In this document: piece after piece, positions 39,524 through 49,295 of the stretch
Numbering within the stretch: position 1 is the first letter of the stretch
Layout of the letters: the number at the start of each line of letters is the position of its first letter
Source of the DNA: Croceifilum oryzae
GTDB taxonomy: Bacteria; Bacillota; Bacilli; Thermoactinomycetales; Thermoactinomycetaceae
Length of the DNA: 64,000 nt
Direction of reading: 5' to 3'
Assembly (NCBI RefSeq): GCF_030814315.1
Contig: NZ_JAUSUV010000003.1
Coordinates: forward strand, 1-64,000
Translations under genes and position numbers: made by a program
Notes under the pieces: model-generated
Told to the model about the DNA's origin: nothing
The model's database searches: none
What the model saw: the letters and a program-made list of their open reading frames with translations, nothing else

Positions 39524-40429
39524 ATGTCACAACTAGCGAAGCGGAAATTTGCGATATTCGGATTTTGGCTGCTGCTGATCTACACGGCAGTCAGTACAAC
39601 AGCTGTATGGTTAATCCAATTTGGCATCGTACCTTCGAGCCCACGCACAGTAGCGGCGGTAAAACAAGAGGCGCAAGGCGAGGGCGGTGGATTAGGAGAC
39701 GTTTTAAGTGAGACGGCTTTTGTAGATCAATTTGTACGGGAGTATTTTACGTGGAATCAAGGAAATGAGACGATTCGTGCTAGTCGATTGAAGCCTTATT
39801 TGCATTCCACAGTAGATTCGCAAGCAGGGATCGATATGAAAAATGCTACCTACAATTCATTTCCACGTTCGGTTGGAATTTGGAAAATCGAAGATGGTGA
39901 GGATGGGGTAAGAAAAGTATATGTCACAGTAGATACTGTTTTGACGCATGCTAAGAACGAAAGTGATCAACGCAGGGCAATCCGCTATCTAGCAGTTACG
40001 GTTAAGAGATCAGGTGAGTCTTTCTTGGTAGTTGATAAGCCTTACTTAATGGCCTCACCAGCATCTGCCAAAATAGAGCTGCCTGAGACGAAATCCGAAC
40101 AGGGAGAAGCGGTTTCGGATGCAGAGCGAGTTCAAATCGAGAATTTCTTGAAGTCGTTTTGGAAGGTATATACTACAGGAACGGTCGATGAAATTGGGTA
40201 CTATGAAAAAGAAAAGAATGTCATTTCGAAGGGGTTGGCAGGTTTAGTTGGCACGCCTGATGTAAAAAATGTGGTCATTATCAAGAAGCAAGGAAAACTA
40301 GAAGTGAAATGTGATGTGTCGTTTTCTGACTTACCAAGCGGAGCTCAATTATCCTATCAATACTCTCTATCAGTAGTGAAGGAAGGCGACCGTTTCTATG
40401 TAACCAATATGAAGCAAGGAGTGAGATAG
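39524..40429 (+). CDS. Conjugal transfer protein TcpC-like
   Basis: A 301-residue bitopic membrane protein (segment at about 10-32) with two extracytoplasmic domains of about 110 residues, the layout of TcpC from pCW3 and Orf13 of Tn916, which are VirB8-like. In those systems it links the inner-membrane complex and is needed for transfer. ATG 39524 follows AGTAGGAGG. It is the first secretion gene after the sortase; a second, shorter TcpC-like protein is at 24119-24721. Confidence 0.8.
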   Translation: MSQLAKRKFAIFGFWLLLIYTAVSTTAVWLIQFGIVPSSPRTVAAVKQEAQGEGGGLGDVLSETAFVDQFVREYFTWNQGNETIRASRLKPYLHSTVDSQAGIDMKNATYNSFPRSVGIWKIEDGEDGVRKVYVTVDTVLTHAKNESDQRRAIRYLAVTVKRSGESFLVVDKPYLMASPASAKIELPETKSEQGEAVSDAERVQIENFLKSFWKVYTTGTVDEIGYYEKEKNVISKGLAGLVGTPDVKNVVIIKKQGKLEVKCDVSFSDLPSGAQLSYQYSLSVVKEGDRFYVTNMKQGVR

Positions 40430-40430
40430 T

Positions 40431-40700
40431 ATGAATGATGTTTTGTATCCATTAGCTATTTTTTTAGCGGATACTCCGGCTGCTAAATTAGAGAAGTCCT
40501 TAGGCTCAGAGATCGGATCTGTTTTTTTACTAATCGTTATTTTCGTAAGTGTTACTCTATTTTGGAAGCGTGCGTTTACCGCTTTTTTAGGATTTGCATT
40601 GTTTGCCATGTTCGTCAGCGTATTTGTTTTTAAACCAGAATTGGTGCAATCCTTGGGTGAAAATGGGTTTTCATGGCTATTTGAAGCGTTTTTGAAGTGA
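40431..40700 (+). CDS. TcpD-like small membrane protein
   Basis: An 89-residue protein with two hydrophobic segments (about 28-46 and 48-66), lying one base after tcpC and four before the TcpE-like gene. Position and size match TcpD/Orf17-type subunits of Gram-positive conjugation systems; the sequence alone is not decisive. Confidence 0.6.
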   Translation: MNDVLYPLAIFLADTPAAKLEKSLGSEIGSVFLLIVIFVSVTLFWKRAFTAFLGFALFAMFVSVFVFKPELVQSLGENGFSWLFEAFLK

Positions 40701-40704
40701 TGCT

Positions 40705-41124
40705 ATGAAACAAATTCGAGTTTACAACCAGGTTTTTCGTATTGAGAAGACCGTCTATTCCGTTCAAGGGATTCAATTACCTATTCCGGTTTCATATCGA
40801 CAGTTAGCTTTTTTTGCGGGGACTTTATTCCTTATGTTTCTACTCAATGAAATTCCCCCGTTTAGCTGGGTCGATTACTATCTGATTAAGTTTATCGGGA
40901 TCCCTCTCTTAGTGGCATGGTTTTTTACAAGGAAAACGCTAGATGGGAAAGCACCCCATCGATTTTTGATTCGCTTTCTGGAGTACCGCTCACAGCCGAA
41001 GTACTTTGCTAGATATCAAGAAATACCCGTTGAAAAAAAGGCTAGATACCACTACACAGGTACGGTTGTATATCGCAGACATGAGGAGGTGACGGATGAT
41101 GCCAAACATTCCCTTTCCGATTAA
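40705..41124 (+). CDS. TcpE-like conjugation protein
   Basis: A 139-residue protein with the VYNQVFRIEKTVYSVQG opening and two close membrane segments (about 33-75) followed by a polar tail, as in TcpE of pCW3 and ConD of ICEBs1. It overlaps the VirB4-like gene by 29 bases, so translation is coupled. It probably sits with the ATPase at the inner face of the membrane. Confidence 0.75.
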   Translation: MKQIRVYNQVFRIEKTVYSVQGIQLPIPVSYRQLAFFAGTLFLMFLLNEIPPFSWVDYYLIKFIGIPLLVAWFFTRKTLDGKAPHRFLIRFLEYRSQPKYFARYQEIPVEKKARYHYTGTVVYRRHEEVTDDAKHSLSD

Positions 41125-43606
41125 ATACTTTGAGCAGAATCTTATTTTTGGCATAGATGGAACCGTCTCTGCTTATTATGAATTGCAACCTTTTAACTAC
41201 GATTTTCGTTCGGTGGATGAACAGTTGGATCTTCTCGGGAATCTGGAGACTCTCTACTGGAATATACAAGCTGATACGCATGCACTCGTCGTCCCTGAAT
41301 TTCACAGCTTAGAAGAGCATCGATCAGGATTACGTAGTCAGCTATCTCCTGATCTCGGAAAAGCGGGTGCTGGATTTATTGAGGCTAGCATGGACCATTT
41401 ATCTGGGAAGGGTGTACATTCGCACCGCTTTTATCTAGGAATCAAGCTAAAGGAAAGTCAGGTGAAGAACGGTTCTATTTTTGCGGATCTCACATATGTA
41501 TGGAAGGATTTTAAGAGATATTTGCTAGCCCGTTCTGGAGCAGAGATTCCTGAAATTTTCGAAGAGGAAATCCAAACGTATCGGACTCAGGAAGAGTTGT
41601 TTTACTCTCGAATCAATAGTTGTTTTCGGGTGCGAAGAGTGGCGACCGAAGATTTTGAGTGGTTGATTAGGCGTAGTTTTTATCGAGGAATAGCTAGGAC
41701 TCCAAAACGAAAAAGTTGGAAACCGGAAGCTACTCCTGTTCACATACAAGGAAAGAAAGCACTTCGCCCCGGACGTGATGTACTGACTTTAGCAGAAGGA
41801 TCGTTTACTGCTACTGCGGGACGTCGCTTGGAAGTTGAGCAATTTATTAAAGGAGTATCTCGAAAAGGATATATGGCTTTTTTAACCATTTCGCATATTC
41901 CAGATAAAGCTCCGTTTCCTGGGATTGAGTGGTTGTATCAGCTACAAAAACTCTCGTTTCCTGTTGAAGCTTCCGTTAGAACCGAAACAATTGAGTATAG
42001 TAAGGCACTCGCTCAAGTTCAAAATAAGAAAAAAGAGCTAAAAGCAGAAGATGAGCACGCGTCTGAAAGTGGTGAAGATACTTCTTATCATATCTTAAAC
42101 AGTCGCCAAGAAGCCCTAGAGTTAGAGAACAATCTGCGAACGGACAAGTTTCCTTTATTAACGACGTCCATCGTACTATGTGTCTCTGCTACAACGGTTG
42201 AAGAGTTACATATGCGTATTCAACTAATCAAAGATTTGTATAGCGACATGATGGTTCAAATTGAAGTTCCCTACGGAGATCAGTGGCGGGCATTTAATGA
42301 GTTTTTACCAGGCTCTAAGCGTTACATTACAGATTATATTCACCATATGGACCCCACTGCTGTAGGAGCAGGGATGTTTGGTGCAACACGCCAATTGGGG
42401 GATGGCCAAGGGCACTTTATCGGGATGTCACAAAATTTGCCGGTGTTTTTCCAGCATGATCGTGGTCCTAAAGATCCTAGATTAAGTACAACTGCTTCAG
42501 CAGCTTTTATTGGATCGCTCGGAGCTGGTAAATCACTGGGGGCAAATTTATTGGCTTACCAAGCACTTTTAAATGGATCAAAAGTATTGATTTTTGATCC
42601 GAAAGATGAGCGTGGGCATTGGCCAGATTTATTACCTGAATTAAAGCCCATCTCTCGGGTTGTTACACTGCGGGCTAGCATGGAGGATCGAGGGAAATTA
42701 GATCCTTTATCAGGAGCCCATAATCCAACCGAGTTGACCGCATCGGCTGAAACGGCCAAGCGAATTCTCCAATTTTTATCAAGAGCATCTGACGGTACTT
42801 ATGAAGCGATTTCCATCGGAAAAGCGGTGGACTACGTTGTACAAAATGATCCCAAGCCATCGATGACCGCAGTGCTTGAAGCTTTGATCGAATCGAATAA
42901 ACTAGCACCCGAGAAGAGGCAAGAGAGTTTAGGAGAGATGGTAGATGTTCTCCAATATTTAGCGACATCGGGCCAAGGACAGCTTTTGTTTGGAGATGGT
43001 AGTCAAGAAGCAATCGACTTGTCGAAACCGCTAACCATCTTGCAAATTGAAGATCTACAGCTACCAGAAGAGAGTCAAACGGATTTTGGTCGTATGGGAA
43101 TAGCCCTGTTGATGGCGATCTCGGATTTCTCGCGGAGATTCTCTCATCAAACCGGTGATGGCTTTAAACTCGTTCTGTTTGATGAATCTTGGAGATTAGC
43201 GAAGGTTCGTGAAGGAAGGGCGATTTTAGAGGAGCTAGTTCGTACAGGGAGAAGTAAAAATGCCGCCATCTACCTGATTAGCCAGAATGCAAAGGATTTA
43301 CTAGGGGAAGAGATCCGATCCAACTTAGGCTGTCGATTTGTTTTTCGGTGCCGTGACCAGCGAGAAGCAGAAGCCGCTTGCGATATCTTAGGCATCGAGG
43401 CGAATGATTACAACGTGGAGAGGATTCGTAATCTCCCAACCGGAATGTGCTTGCTATCTGATCTTGAAAAACGTGTCAATGAATTAGAGATTCAAATAGT
43501 AGAGGAACGAATTTTTCATGCATTCGATACCAGACCTGGCTCAAACAAGAAGCCACAGACAGGAATTACAATTGAACGGATCACCAGGCGGACTGGTACC
43601 TCTTAA
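41096..43606 (+). CDS. VirB4-like secretion ATPase (TcpF/ConE type)
   Basis: An 836-residue cytosolic ATPase. Walker A GSLGAGKS is at 473-480, Walker B lies in LVLFDESW near 699-706, and an ISQNAKDL block follows. The N-terminal 430 residues form the domain usual in VirB4/ConE proteins. It powers assembly or substrate transfer in type IV secretion. It begins inside the TcpE-like gene. The start MMPNIPFP fits the family. Confidence 0.88.
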   Translation: MMPNIPFPIKYFEQNLIFGIDGTVSAYYELQPFNYDFRSVDEQLDLLGNLETLYWNIQADTHALVVPEFHSLEEHRSGLRSQLSPDLGKAGAGFIEASMDHLSGKGVHSHRFYLGIKLKESQVKNGSIFADLTYVWKDFKRYLLARSGAEIPEIFEEEIQTYRTQEELFYSRINSCFRVRRVATEDFEWLIRRSFYRGIARTPKRKSWKPEATPVHIQGKKALRPGRDVLTLAEGSFTATAGRRLEVEQFIKGVSRKGYMAFLTISHIPDKAPFPGIEWLYQLQKLSFPVEASVRTETIEYSKALAQVQNKKKELKAEDEHASESGEDTSYHILNSRQEALELENNLRTDKFPLLTTSIVLCVSATTVEELHMRIQLIKDLYSDMMVQIEVPYGDQWRAFNEFLPGSKRYITDYIHHMDPTAVGAGMFGATRQLGDGQGHFIGMSQNLPVFFQHDRGPKDPRLSTTASAAFIGSLGAGKSLGANLLAYQALLNGSKVLIFDPKDERGHWPDLLPELKPISRVVTLRASMEDRGKLDPLSGAHNPTELTASAETAKRILQFLSRASDGTYEAISIGKAVDYVVQNDPKPSMTAVLEALIESNKLAPEKRQESLGEMVDVLQYLATSGQGQLLFGDGSQEAIDLSKPLTILQIEDLQLPEESQTDFGRMGIALLMAISDFSRRFSHQTGDGFKLVLFDESWRLAKVREGRAILEELVRTGRSKNAAIYLISQNAKDLLGEEIRSNLGCRFVFRCRDQREAEAACDILGIEANDYNVERIRNLPTGMCLLSDLEKRVNELEIQIVEERIFHAFDTRPGSNKKPQTGITIERITRRTGTS

Positions 43607-43648
43607 ACATTCGTGTGGTTCAAGGGGAAAAGAAAAGGAGTAAAGTGG

Positions 43649-45214
43649 ATGAACAAAACAAGATGGCTACCCATGAGCTTCATCCTCCTGCTTATCTGCC
43701 TCATATGTAGCCGTGATCTGGTCTATGCAGAAACAGGGCAAGACAGCTCTACACCTTCAGGGGAAGTTCAAACAAAAAGTGCAGATGGCAACAATATGTT
43801 GTTTGATGTTTTTACAAGATTTCCAGAAGAAAAGATAAAGAAATCCAAAGAAGCGGGTTATGAAGTAAACTATGCCAGATATGATTCGAGCCGGTACACT
43901 TTAGAATTTGAAGCGGATGGTCAAAACTGGTGGGATATAGCTGAAAAGGCCGAAAACATCGGGCATTACACCTTGTATCAACTAGATAATACGATCTGGC
44001 AAGTCATCCTCAGTTGGGATTTTACGGTCATTTCGGCTATCCAGAGCGCATTTTCATTGGATATTGTAAATGAGTTTGCTGAAACGGTTGAGAAGACAAT
44101 TCAACAATTTGCTGGCTTTAATGGAACCACCATCGTAGCGGGCAAGGGATTATGGGGCGGGTTTATCTTATTTATCATCGTCCTTTCAGGAGCTTGGTTT
44201 GCTTACAGAGGTTTATATAAGCGAGATCAGACGAATGCCGTTTCAAGTATTATTACGATGATGGTGATCTTCATGGCATCATTAGCCTTCTTTGCGAATG
44301 CGGGTGGGATCATGAAGGATCTAAATGCGATTAGTAGTGGGATCAGTACGGAGTTGATGGGGATTTCATTAAATCTAGGTGATGTGGGAACTGATGAAGG
44401 AAGTTCGGAAGATGATGTAGTGGATGGAATTCGAAATGGTGCTGGAAAACCACAAAACTCGAGTGAAGTAAAAGCTTCTCCTGTTACGTATCCGTTTCGT
44501 TTAGCAGATCAAGTGTACCACCTACTCATTTATGAACCCTATTTGATGCTTCAATATGGCAATGTGGACGGCTCCGATGCTGTTAACTATGCTAGGGCTA
44601 AGAAGTTGCTAAGCCAAAAGCCTGGTAGTGAAGCCCGAAAACAAGTTGTAAAACAAGAGGTCATTGGGACAGATGGAAATCCGCCTAATATCATGATGAC
44701 AACAAAAGGCACATTTCAACGACTCAGTATTCTATTGTTACTCGGGATTACCCACTTTGTCATCGGGATTGTATTCTTCTTAACAGCAGGAGCAGTCATT
44801 CTCTATCAATTTTTCTTTATCATTTTTGCTTTATTTGCTCCGATTGCACTGCTCTTAGCACTCTATCCTGCATGGTCGAGTATTGCGGTCAATTGGCTCA
44901 AAACATTTTTAGGATATCAATTAATCAAAATCGTATTAGGCGTCTTTTTAAGTATCTTGCTTACAATCTCTAATTTCCTTTATCGCTTAACTCCGCCTAA
45001 GGATTATGGATATTCATGGACGATCATTATGCAGTTAATTTTAGTGGTGGGCGTTATGTGGAAGCGAAAAGAGTTGTATGGGGTATTAAATACAACGTTT
45101 TCTGGGAAGCCCGATCAGGGGATTGCGGACCCTGGTTTACGTAACATGCTAAATAAGCTCAATCAGTATGCTTCAAACACTTCTACTAGACTTGGAAAAA
45201 TTCGACGTAAATAG
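43649..45214 (+). CDS. VirB6/TcpH-like polytopic membrane protein
   Basis: A 521-residue protein with a signal-like N terminus, a soluble region (about 30-165), then at least six membrane segments (about 165-185, 200-225, 365-395, 395-420, 425-450, 460-480) and a basic tail. This is the size, order and place of the ConG/TcpH/VirB6 channel subunit. ATG 43649 has AAAGGAG upstream; the frame opens 12 codons earlier. Confidence 0.75.
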   Translation: MNKTRWLPMSFILLLICLICSRDLVYAETGQDSSTPSGEVQTKSADGNNMLFDVFTRFPEEKIKKSKEAGYEVNYARYDSSRYTLEFEADGQNWWDIAEKAENIGHYTLYQLDNTIWQVILSWDFTVISAIQSAFSLDIVNEFAETVEKTIQQFAGFNGTTIVAGKGLWGGFILFIIVLSGAWFAYRGLYKRDQTNAVSSIITMMVIFMASLAFFANAGGIMKDLNAISSGISTELMGISLNLGDVGTDEGSSEDDVVDGIRNGAGKPQNSSEVKASPVTYPFRLADQVYHLLIYEPYLMLQYGNVDGSDAVNYARAKKLLSQKPGSEARKQVVKQEVIGTDGNPPNIMMTTKGTFQRLSILLLLGITHFVIGIVFFLTAGAVILYQFFFIIFALFAPIALLLALYPAWSSIAVNWLKTFLGYQLIKIVLGVFLSILLTISNFLYRLTPPKDYGYSWTIIMQLILVVGVMWKRKELYGVLNTTFSGKPDQGIADPGLRNMLNKLNQYASNTSTRLGKIRRK

Positions 45215-45286
45215 TAGTAGAACCTTGTTTCCGAAAGATTATGGATCAATGTGATACTTGATTCAAAAAAGGTGGGGTTACGTGGT

Positions 45287-47887
45287 ATGAGTTGGCTAAA
45301 AGAGCCCAAAGGCGGCGATGATCAGCTCAAGGGAATTCCTAGGCTTGTATTGTTCTATTTGGTCATACCAGTAGGCGTTCTTTTGCTCTTAGTACAAGTT
45401 TGGCCTTATCTGGAAGAAACGCTAGAGGGAAGAAAAGCAGGCCAGACTGTTGCAAATGAGGCGAAAAAAGTAGTAGTGGATACAGCTGGATCTGTCTGGG
45501 ATGTTGCGCTGCAAGTTTTGTTTTGGGGTTTGGTAGTAGCGGCTGTAGGAGCTGTAATATGGGCGATTGGCGGTTATATTTTGTATCGTTATTACCGACA
45601 ACAAGCACTTTTGCAAGCTCGATATATCCGGATTTTACCCTCAGACGATACCGTTTTGGATATTGAAAAGATAACGGTTTTGACTCGTACTTTTGGAGAG
45701 ATGCATCGCCATCGTCGTCACCGTGTTTTATGGGGACCGCCTTGGTTCCGATTACGATTTGCTATGCCAATTGGCAGTAATGAGATCGGCATCTATCTTT
45801 CATTTCCACTCGATAAAAAGAGTAGTGTTATTGATACCATTCGTGGCACGTATCCCAATGCGGAGATTCATGATCTGAAGCCAAGCCAATTTCCACAACC
45901 TACAGCGGGTGGGGTAGGCGGGATTTTTACCGATCAATGGGGGAAGAGAAAGGGCTTGCCACTGGCTTCTCTTGAGCAGAAAAAGGTAAGTATGTTAGGG
46001 GACGTCTTAAACTGCCTACGACCCGGATCTTTTATCGATCTTCAATTTTCGCCTGTAAAATGGAGCCGATTTGAAAAGAGATTTGAAGATGCCTATGATG
46101 ATTTGAAAGATAAAAAAATGAGTGATTTGGATCCTGAAGAAAAGCAAAGGAAGATTAGTCTCATAAAACGTACCACGGGGCGAGAACTCCCTTTTAAAAT
46201 GCGGTTATCGATTTGGTCTAATTCACCACAAGCTGTTTCCGTTATCCGATCGACTGCAGAATCGATTACAACGACGATGAATTATGATGGTACGATTCGA
46301 TTCTGGCTACAATCTCGTTGGAATCCGATGGCGGATGCGAATCCAATCCCGACTCCACTACCCGGTAGCTTCATGATTTGGTCTGGAGAAGAGATGGCCA
46401 ATTTATTTCATTTGCCACCTGCCAATCACTTTATTTACCAAGACCCTGAACCAAATGATGAAGATCCTCGGGGAAGGCTCCTACACATCTCTCAAAATCA
46501 ACGTTCCTTAGCTGAAAATGAGTGGACGGAAGGGGTATTGATTGGGAAAGTGAAGCATCCACTCTATACTCGAGAGGTGAGAGTCCCTCATGAGCACCTT
46601 AGCAGGCATTTCCTCTTAACAGGAGCGAGTGGGATGGGGAAATCTAGCGCAGGAGTTGAAATGATCCAGTCGATGATCGATGATTGGATTCAAAATCCAG
46701 AGGCACCTGGCTTTACCATTATCGATCCTGCTAGGGAAATTATTGCGATTATTGAAAATCGCTTGCGTTATTTAGAAGGAACAGGAGTCCATATTCCGAA
46801 GGAAAAGATACACCACTTTAATCTAAGTACTGATACGACTCATGTAGTGGGGCTTAATTTGCTACACTCCATTCCTGATATTCCTGTGAATGAGCTGGCG
46901 GAACAGATTGCTGATATTCTGTTGTTTAAGCAGACTTCAGGTGACCTACAAGCCCGCACACGCCGCTTACTAGCTATGGCAATTCATAGTTTACTAGAGG
47001 ACGATGTGGCTCACACCGTGCTGGGAATCGATGATTTTTTCCGCAACGAGAAGTTTCGTCACAGTGTCCTTGAAAATGGAAAAGATCCTTATGTAAAGAG
47101 ATATTGGGCCAAATTTGATCAACAGATGAACTTGGAAATTGAGCCGATTTTAGCCCAAATTGACCCTTTACTACAAGATCCGACTATGCGAAGAATCTTT
47201 CTACAAAAAGAGTCGCTGTTTGATTATAAGAAGGCAATGGATAAAGGCCATATCGTGTTTTTTGATCTGTATGGTATGCAGGATAATGAGGTGAAGGTAA
47301 CAGTTGGGCATCTCGTTCATCTCTATCATCAATATTCCAAGCAACGTGACTATAGTGCCAGATTCCATCTCATGTTAGTTGAAGAGGCGCATCTCGTTCA
47401 GATCCCCATTGTGACGGCTCTATTATCAGAGGATGCCAAGTATAATTTTGGGATCGGGCTTGTGACCAGAGATATTGATTCCTTTCATGAAGAGAATTTT
47501 ATGCAGGCTATAAAGGGCAATATTGGGATGATTTTAAGCTGTGCCCAACATGAAGGTGCCGATGAAGTAGAAAGCTTGACGCGTGGAACGGTCAAAACAA
47601 CCTTCTTAGAACGACTACAGGAGCGAAATGTCGCCGTTTATTTACGAACAAAGAAAAATCAACGTAGTCATACGACAGTATGTGTGGTTGAAAATGATCC
47701 GCCGTTTGTTTATTTGCCAGATGGAAAAGTAGCTGATCACCGTACAGAGGAACTCGGGTTAGCCAGGAGATGGGGATTAGATTGGGGTCTAGAAATCATG
47801 AAGCAATCTGCTGAAGCTCGCCCTATTGAAGAGATTGATCCCCAAATTGCTGAATATATGACCGAAAACTACAACATCCATGATTAA
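45287..47887 (+). CDS. HerA/VirD4-like second ATPase
   Basis: An 866-residue protein with two N-terminal membrane segments (about 10-35 and 75-100), a middle domain of 300 residues, and an ATPase domain: Walker A GASGMGKS near 446-453, FFDLYG near 660, and LMLVEEAHL near 695-702. It looks like a coupling-type or HerA/DUF87-type pump that feeds substrate into the channel. In a mobile element this would dock a relaxase, but none is encoded here. ATG 45287 is chosen because AAGGTGGGG precedes it; GTG 45251 lacks a ribosome site. Confidence 0.8.
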   Translation: MSWLKEPKGGDDQLKGIPRLVLFYLVIPVGVLLLLVQVWPYLEETLEGRKAGQTVANEAKKVVVDTAGSVWDVALQVLFWGLVVAAVGAVIWAIGGYILYRYYRQQALLQARYIRILPSDDTVLDIEKITVLTRTFGEMHRHRRHRVLWGPPWFRLRFAMPIGSNEIGIYLSFPLDKKSSVIDTIRGTYPNAEIHDLKPSQFPQPTAGGVGGIFTDQWGKRKGLPLASLEQKKVSMLGDVLNCLRPGSFIDLQFSPVKWSRFEKRFEDAYDDLKDKKMSDLDPEEKQRKISLIKRTTGRELPFKMRLSIWSNSPQAVSVIRSTAESITTTMNYDGTIRFWLQSRWNPMADANPIPTPLPGSFMIWSGEEMANLFHLPPANHFIYQDPEPNDEDPRGRLLHISQNQRSLAENEWTEGVLIGKVKHPLYTREVRVPHEHLSRHFLLTGASGMGKSSAGVEMIQSMIDDWIQNPEAPGFTIIDPAREIIAIIENRLRYLEGTGVHIPKEKIHHFNLSTDTTHVVGLNLLHSIPDIPVNELAEQIADILLFKQTSGDLQARTRRLLAMAIHSLLEDDVAHTVLGIDDFFRNEKFRHSVLENGKDPYVKRYWAKFDQQMNLEIEPILAQIDPLLQDPTMRRIFLQKESLFDYKKAMDKGHIVFFDLYGMQDNEVKVTVGHLVHLYHQYSKQRDYSARFHLMLVEEAHLVQIPIVTALLSEDAKYNFGIGLVTRDIDSFHEENFMQAIKGNIGMILSCAQHEGADEVESLTRGTVKTTFLERLQERNVAVYLRTKKNQRSHTTVCVVENDPPFVYLPDGKVADHRTEELGLARRWGLDWGLEIMKQSAEARPIEEIDPQIAEYMTENYNIHD

Positions 47888-47925
47888 ATCTGTTCAACAG
47901 GACATCAGTTTGGAGTGGTGGAGAA

Positions 47926-48207
47926 GTGAAACAGCTAATAAAAACAATAGGTCCTTTCCTTGAGATCTTCCTGATTAGTTACTTTATGGGCTTTGCATAT
48001 GGGAATGCCGTGGCAGTTATGAGTATCATCTTTTTGTGTATCATAAGTTATTTCATAAGGCCCTTTATCATTCCGCTTGGTTGGGGAGTGGCAGCTTTTA
48101 CCGTTATATGGGCATCAGATCAATTTTCTTTGCTAGATGCTCTTCTGTTTGCGGGACTGGTAGGGGGATGTCGCTATCTGCTAATGCGCTTTAAGATATG
48201 GAGTTAG
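47926..48207 (+). CDS. Small membrane protein at the end of the secretion operon
   Basis: A 93-residue protein with three hydrophobic segments covering almost its whole length. GTG 47926 follows GGAGTGGTGGAG. It is 38 bases after the second ATPase gene and ends just before a terminator, so it is part of the operon. I recognise no family. Confidence 0.6.
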   Translation: MKQLIKTIGPFLEIFLISYFMGFAYGNAVAVMSIIFLCIISYFIRPFIIPLGWGVAAFTVIWASDQFSLLDALLFAGLVGGCRYLLMRFKIWS

Positions 48208-48215
48208 CATTATAA

Positions 48216-48250
48216 AAATCAGGAGCTTGCAATAGGCTTCTGATTTTTTT
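48216..48250 (+). terminator. Terminator of the secretion operon
   Basis: AAATCAGGAGC pairs with GCTTCTGATTT (one G-T pair) and runs into eight T. Confidence 0.8.
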
Positions 48251-48401
48251 TGTAAATTGAAGGTCAAAATGATAGCAATTTTTTTGATATATGAGGTAAA
48301 ATGTTTACCAAGTAATTTTAATGGAATTATGGTATTTAGATAATGTAACATTAATATTCATCATTGTTTAAGGTTGATATTACCATGAAGGAGGTACCCG
48401 T

Positions 48402-49295
48402 TTGGTGCTCAACCGGTGCTGGACCTTACGGACGAAGGTAATTCTTTGGATTAGTATGATAAATATATTAGCGATCTCTGTTGGTATCCTCTTTCTTTAT
48501 TGGGAGCATGGGGAAATCAATGTCGGATGGATGATTGGCGTTCCCATGGGGATGATGTCTATCGAATGGATTGCTACGATCAAGCTGTCCAAGTACATAA
48601 AAAAACGCATTCATAATGAATTGCATAAAGAATTATCTCAAGTTCATGAATATATGGAGTCAATGAGAGCCAAGACACACGAATTCCAAAATACTCTTTA
48701 TGCGATTTCCGGTTTAATTCAGCTACAATCGTATGATGAGGCAGTTTCACTTATTCAACAAGAATCTCAGCTTCATCAGGATCCAATAGGGGTATGGACG
48801 AAAAAGGTGAAAGATAAAAGAATATCTGCTATCTTAATTGGGTATTACAATCATGCAAGCGAAATGAAAGTAACTTTGCAGATTGATCCCGATACAAATA
48901 TTCCTGAACATATTAATATTCCAAATATAACATCATTTATCTCGTTGTTCGGCAATTTGGTTTTGAATGCAATGGAAGAACTACAAAAGGTGCAGGGTGA
49001 AAGAAGGATACGGATTTATATGGAATGTATAGAAGATACATTGGTTTTAGAGGTTGAAGATAATGGTTTCGGAATTAGAGATGAGATGGTTCCGTTTATC
49101 TTTGAAAAAGGATTTTCTACAAAACCAATCACGCATTCTGGAAAGCGTGGTTTTGGATTGTGGAAAGTAAAACAAATTGTAGAAGAGTATGGCGGTACGG
49201 TGTTTGTAGGGAGAGGGGATTGGAATGGCTCTCTATTTGCCATTACTCTACCATTGAAAGGGGATGAGAGACTTGATAGAAGTGTTAATTATTGA
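48402..49295 (+). CDS. CitA/DcuS-type sensor histidine kinase without sensor domain
   Basis: A 297-residue kinase. Two membrane segments (about 13-32 and 40-58) are joined by only a few residues, so there is no extracellular sensor and no PAS domain as in CitA/DcuS. The Spo0B-like His box is KTHEFQNTLYAISG with H93, and the ATP-binding domain shows N..LNAMEE and GFGLW. It should phosphorylate the response regulator that overlaps it. TTG 48402 follows AAGGAGG. Confidence 0.85.
   Translation: MVLNRCWTLRTKVILWISMINILAISVGILFLYWEHGEINVGWMIGVPMGMMSIEWIATIKLSKYIKKRIHNELHKELSQVHEYMESMRAKTHEFQNTLYAISGLIQLQSYDEAVSLIQQESQLHQDPIGVWTKKVKDKRISAILIGYYNHASEMKVTLQIDPDTNIPEHINIPNITSFISLFGNLVLNAMEELQKVQGERRIRIYMECIEDTLVLEVEDNGFGIRDEMVPFIFEKGFSTKPITHSGKRGFGLWKVKQIVEEYGGTVFVGRGDWNGSLFAITLPLKGDERLDRSVNY

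Noticed and set aside
38167-48207. Integrative conjugative element
   Set aside because: No relaxase, integrase, oriT-like inverted repeats or flanking direct repeats could be found in the window, and the flanks are ordinary chromosomal genes.
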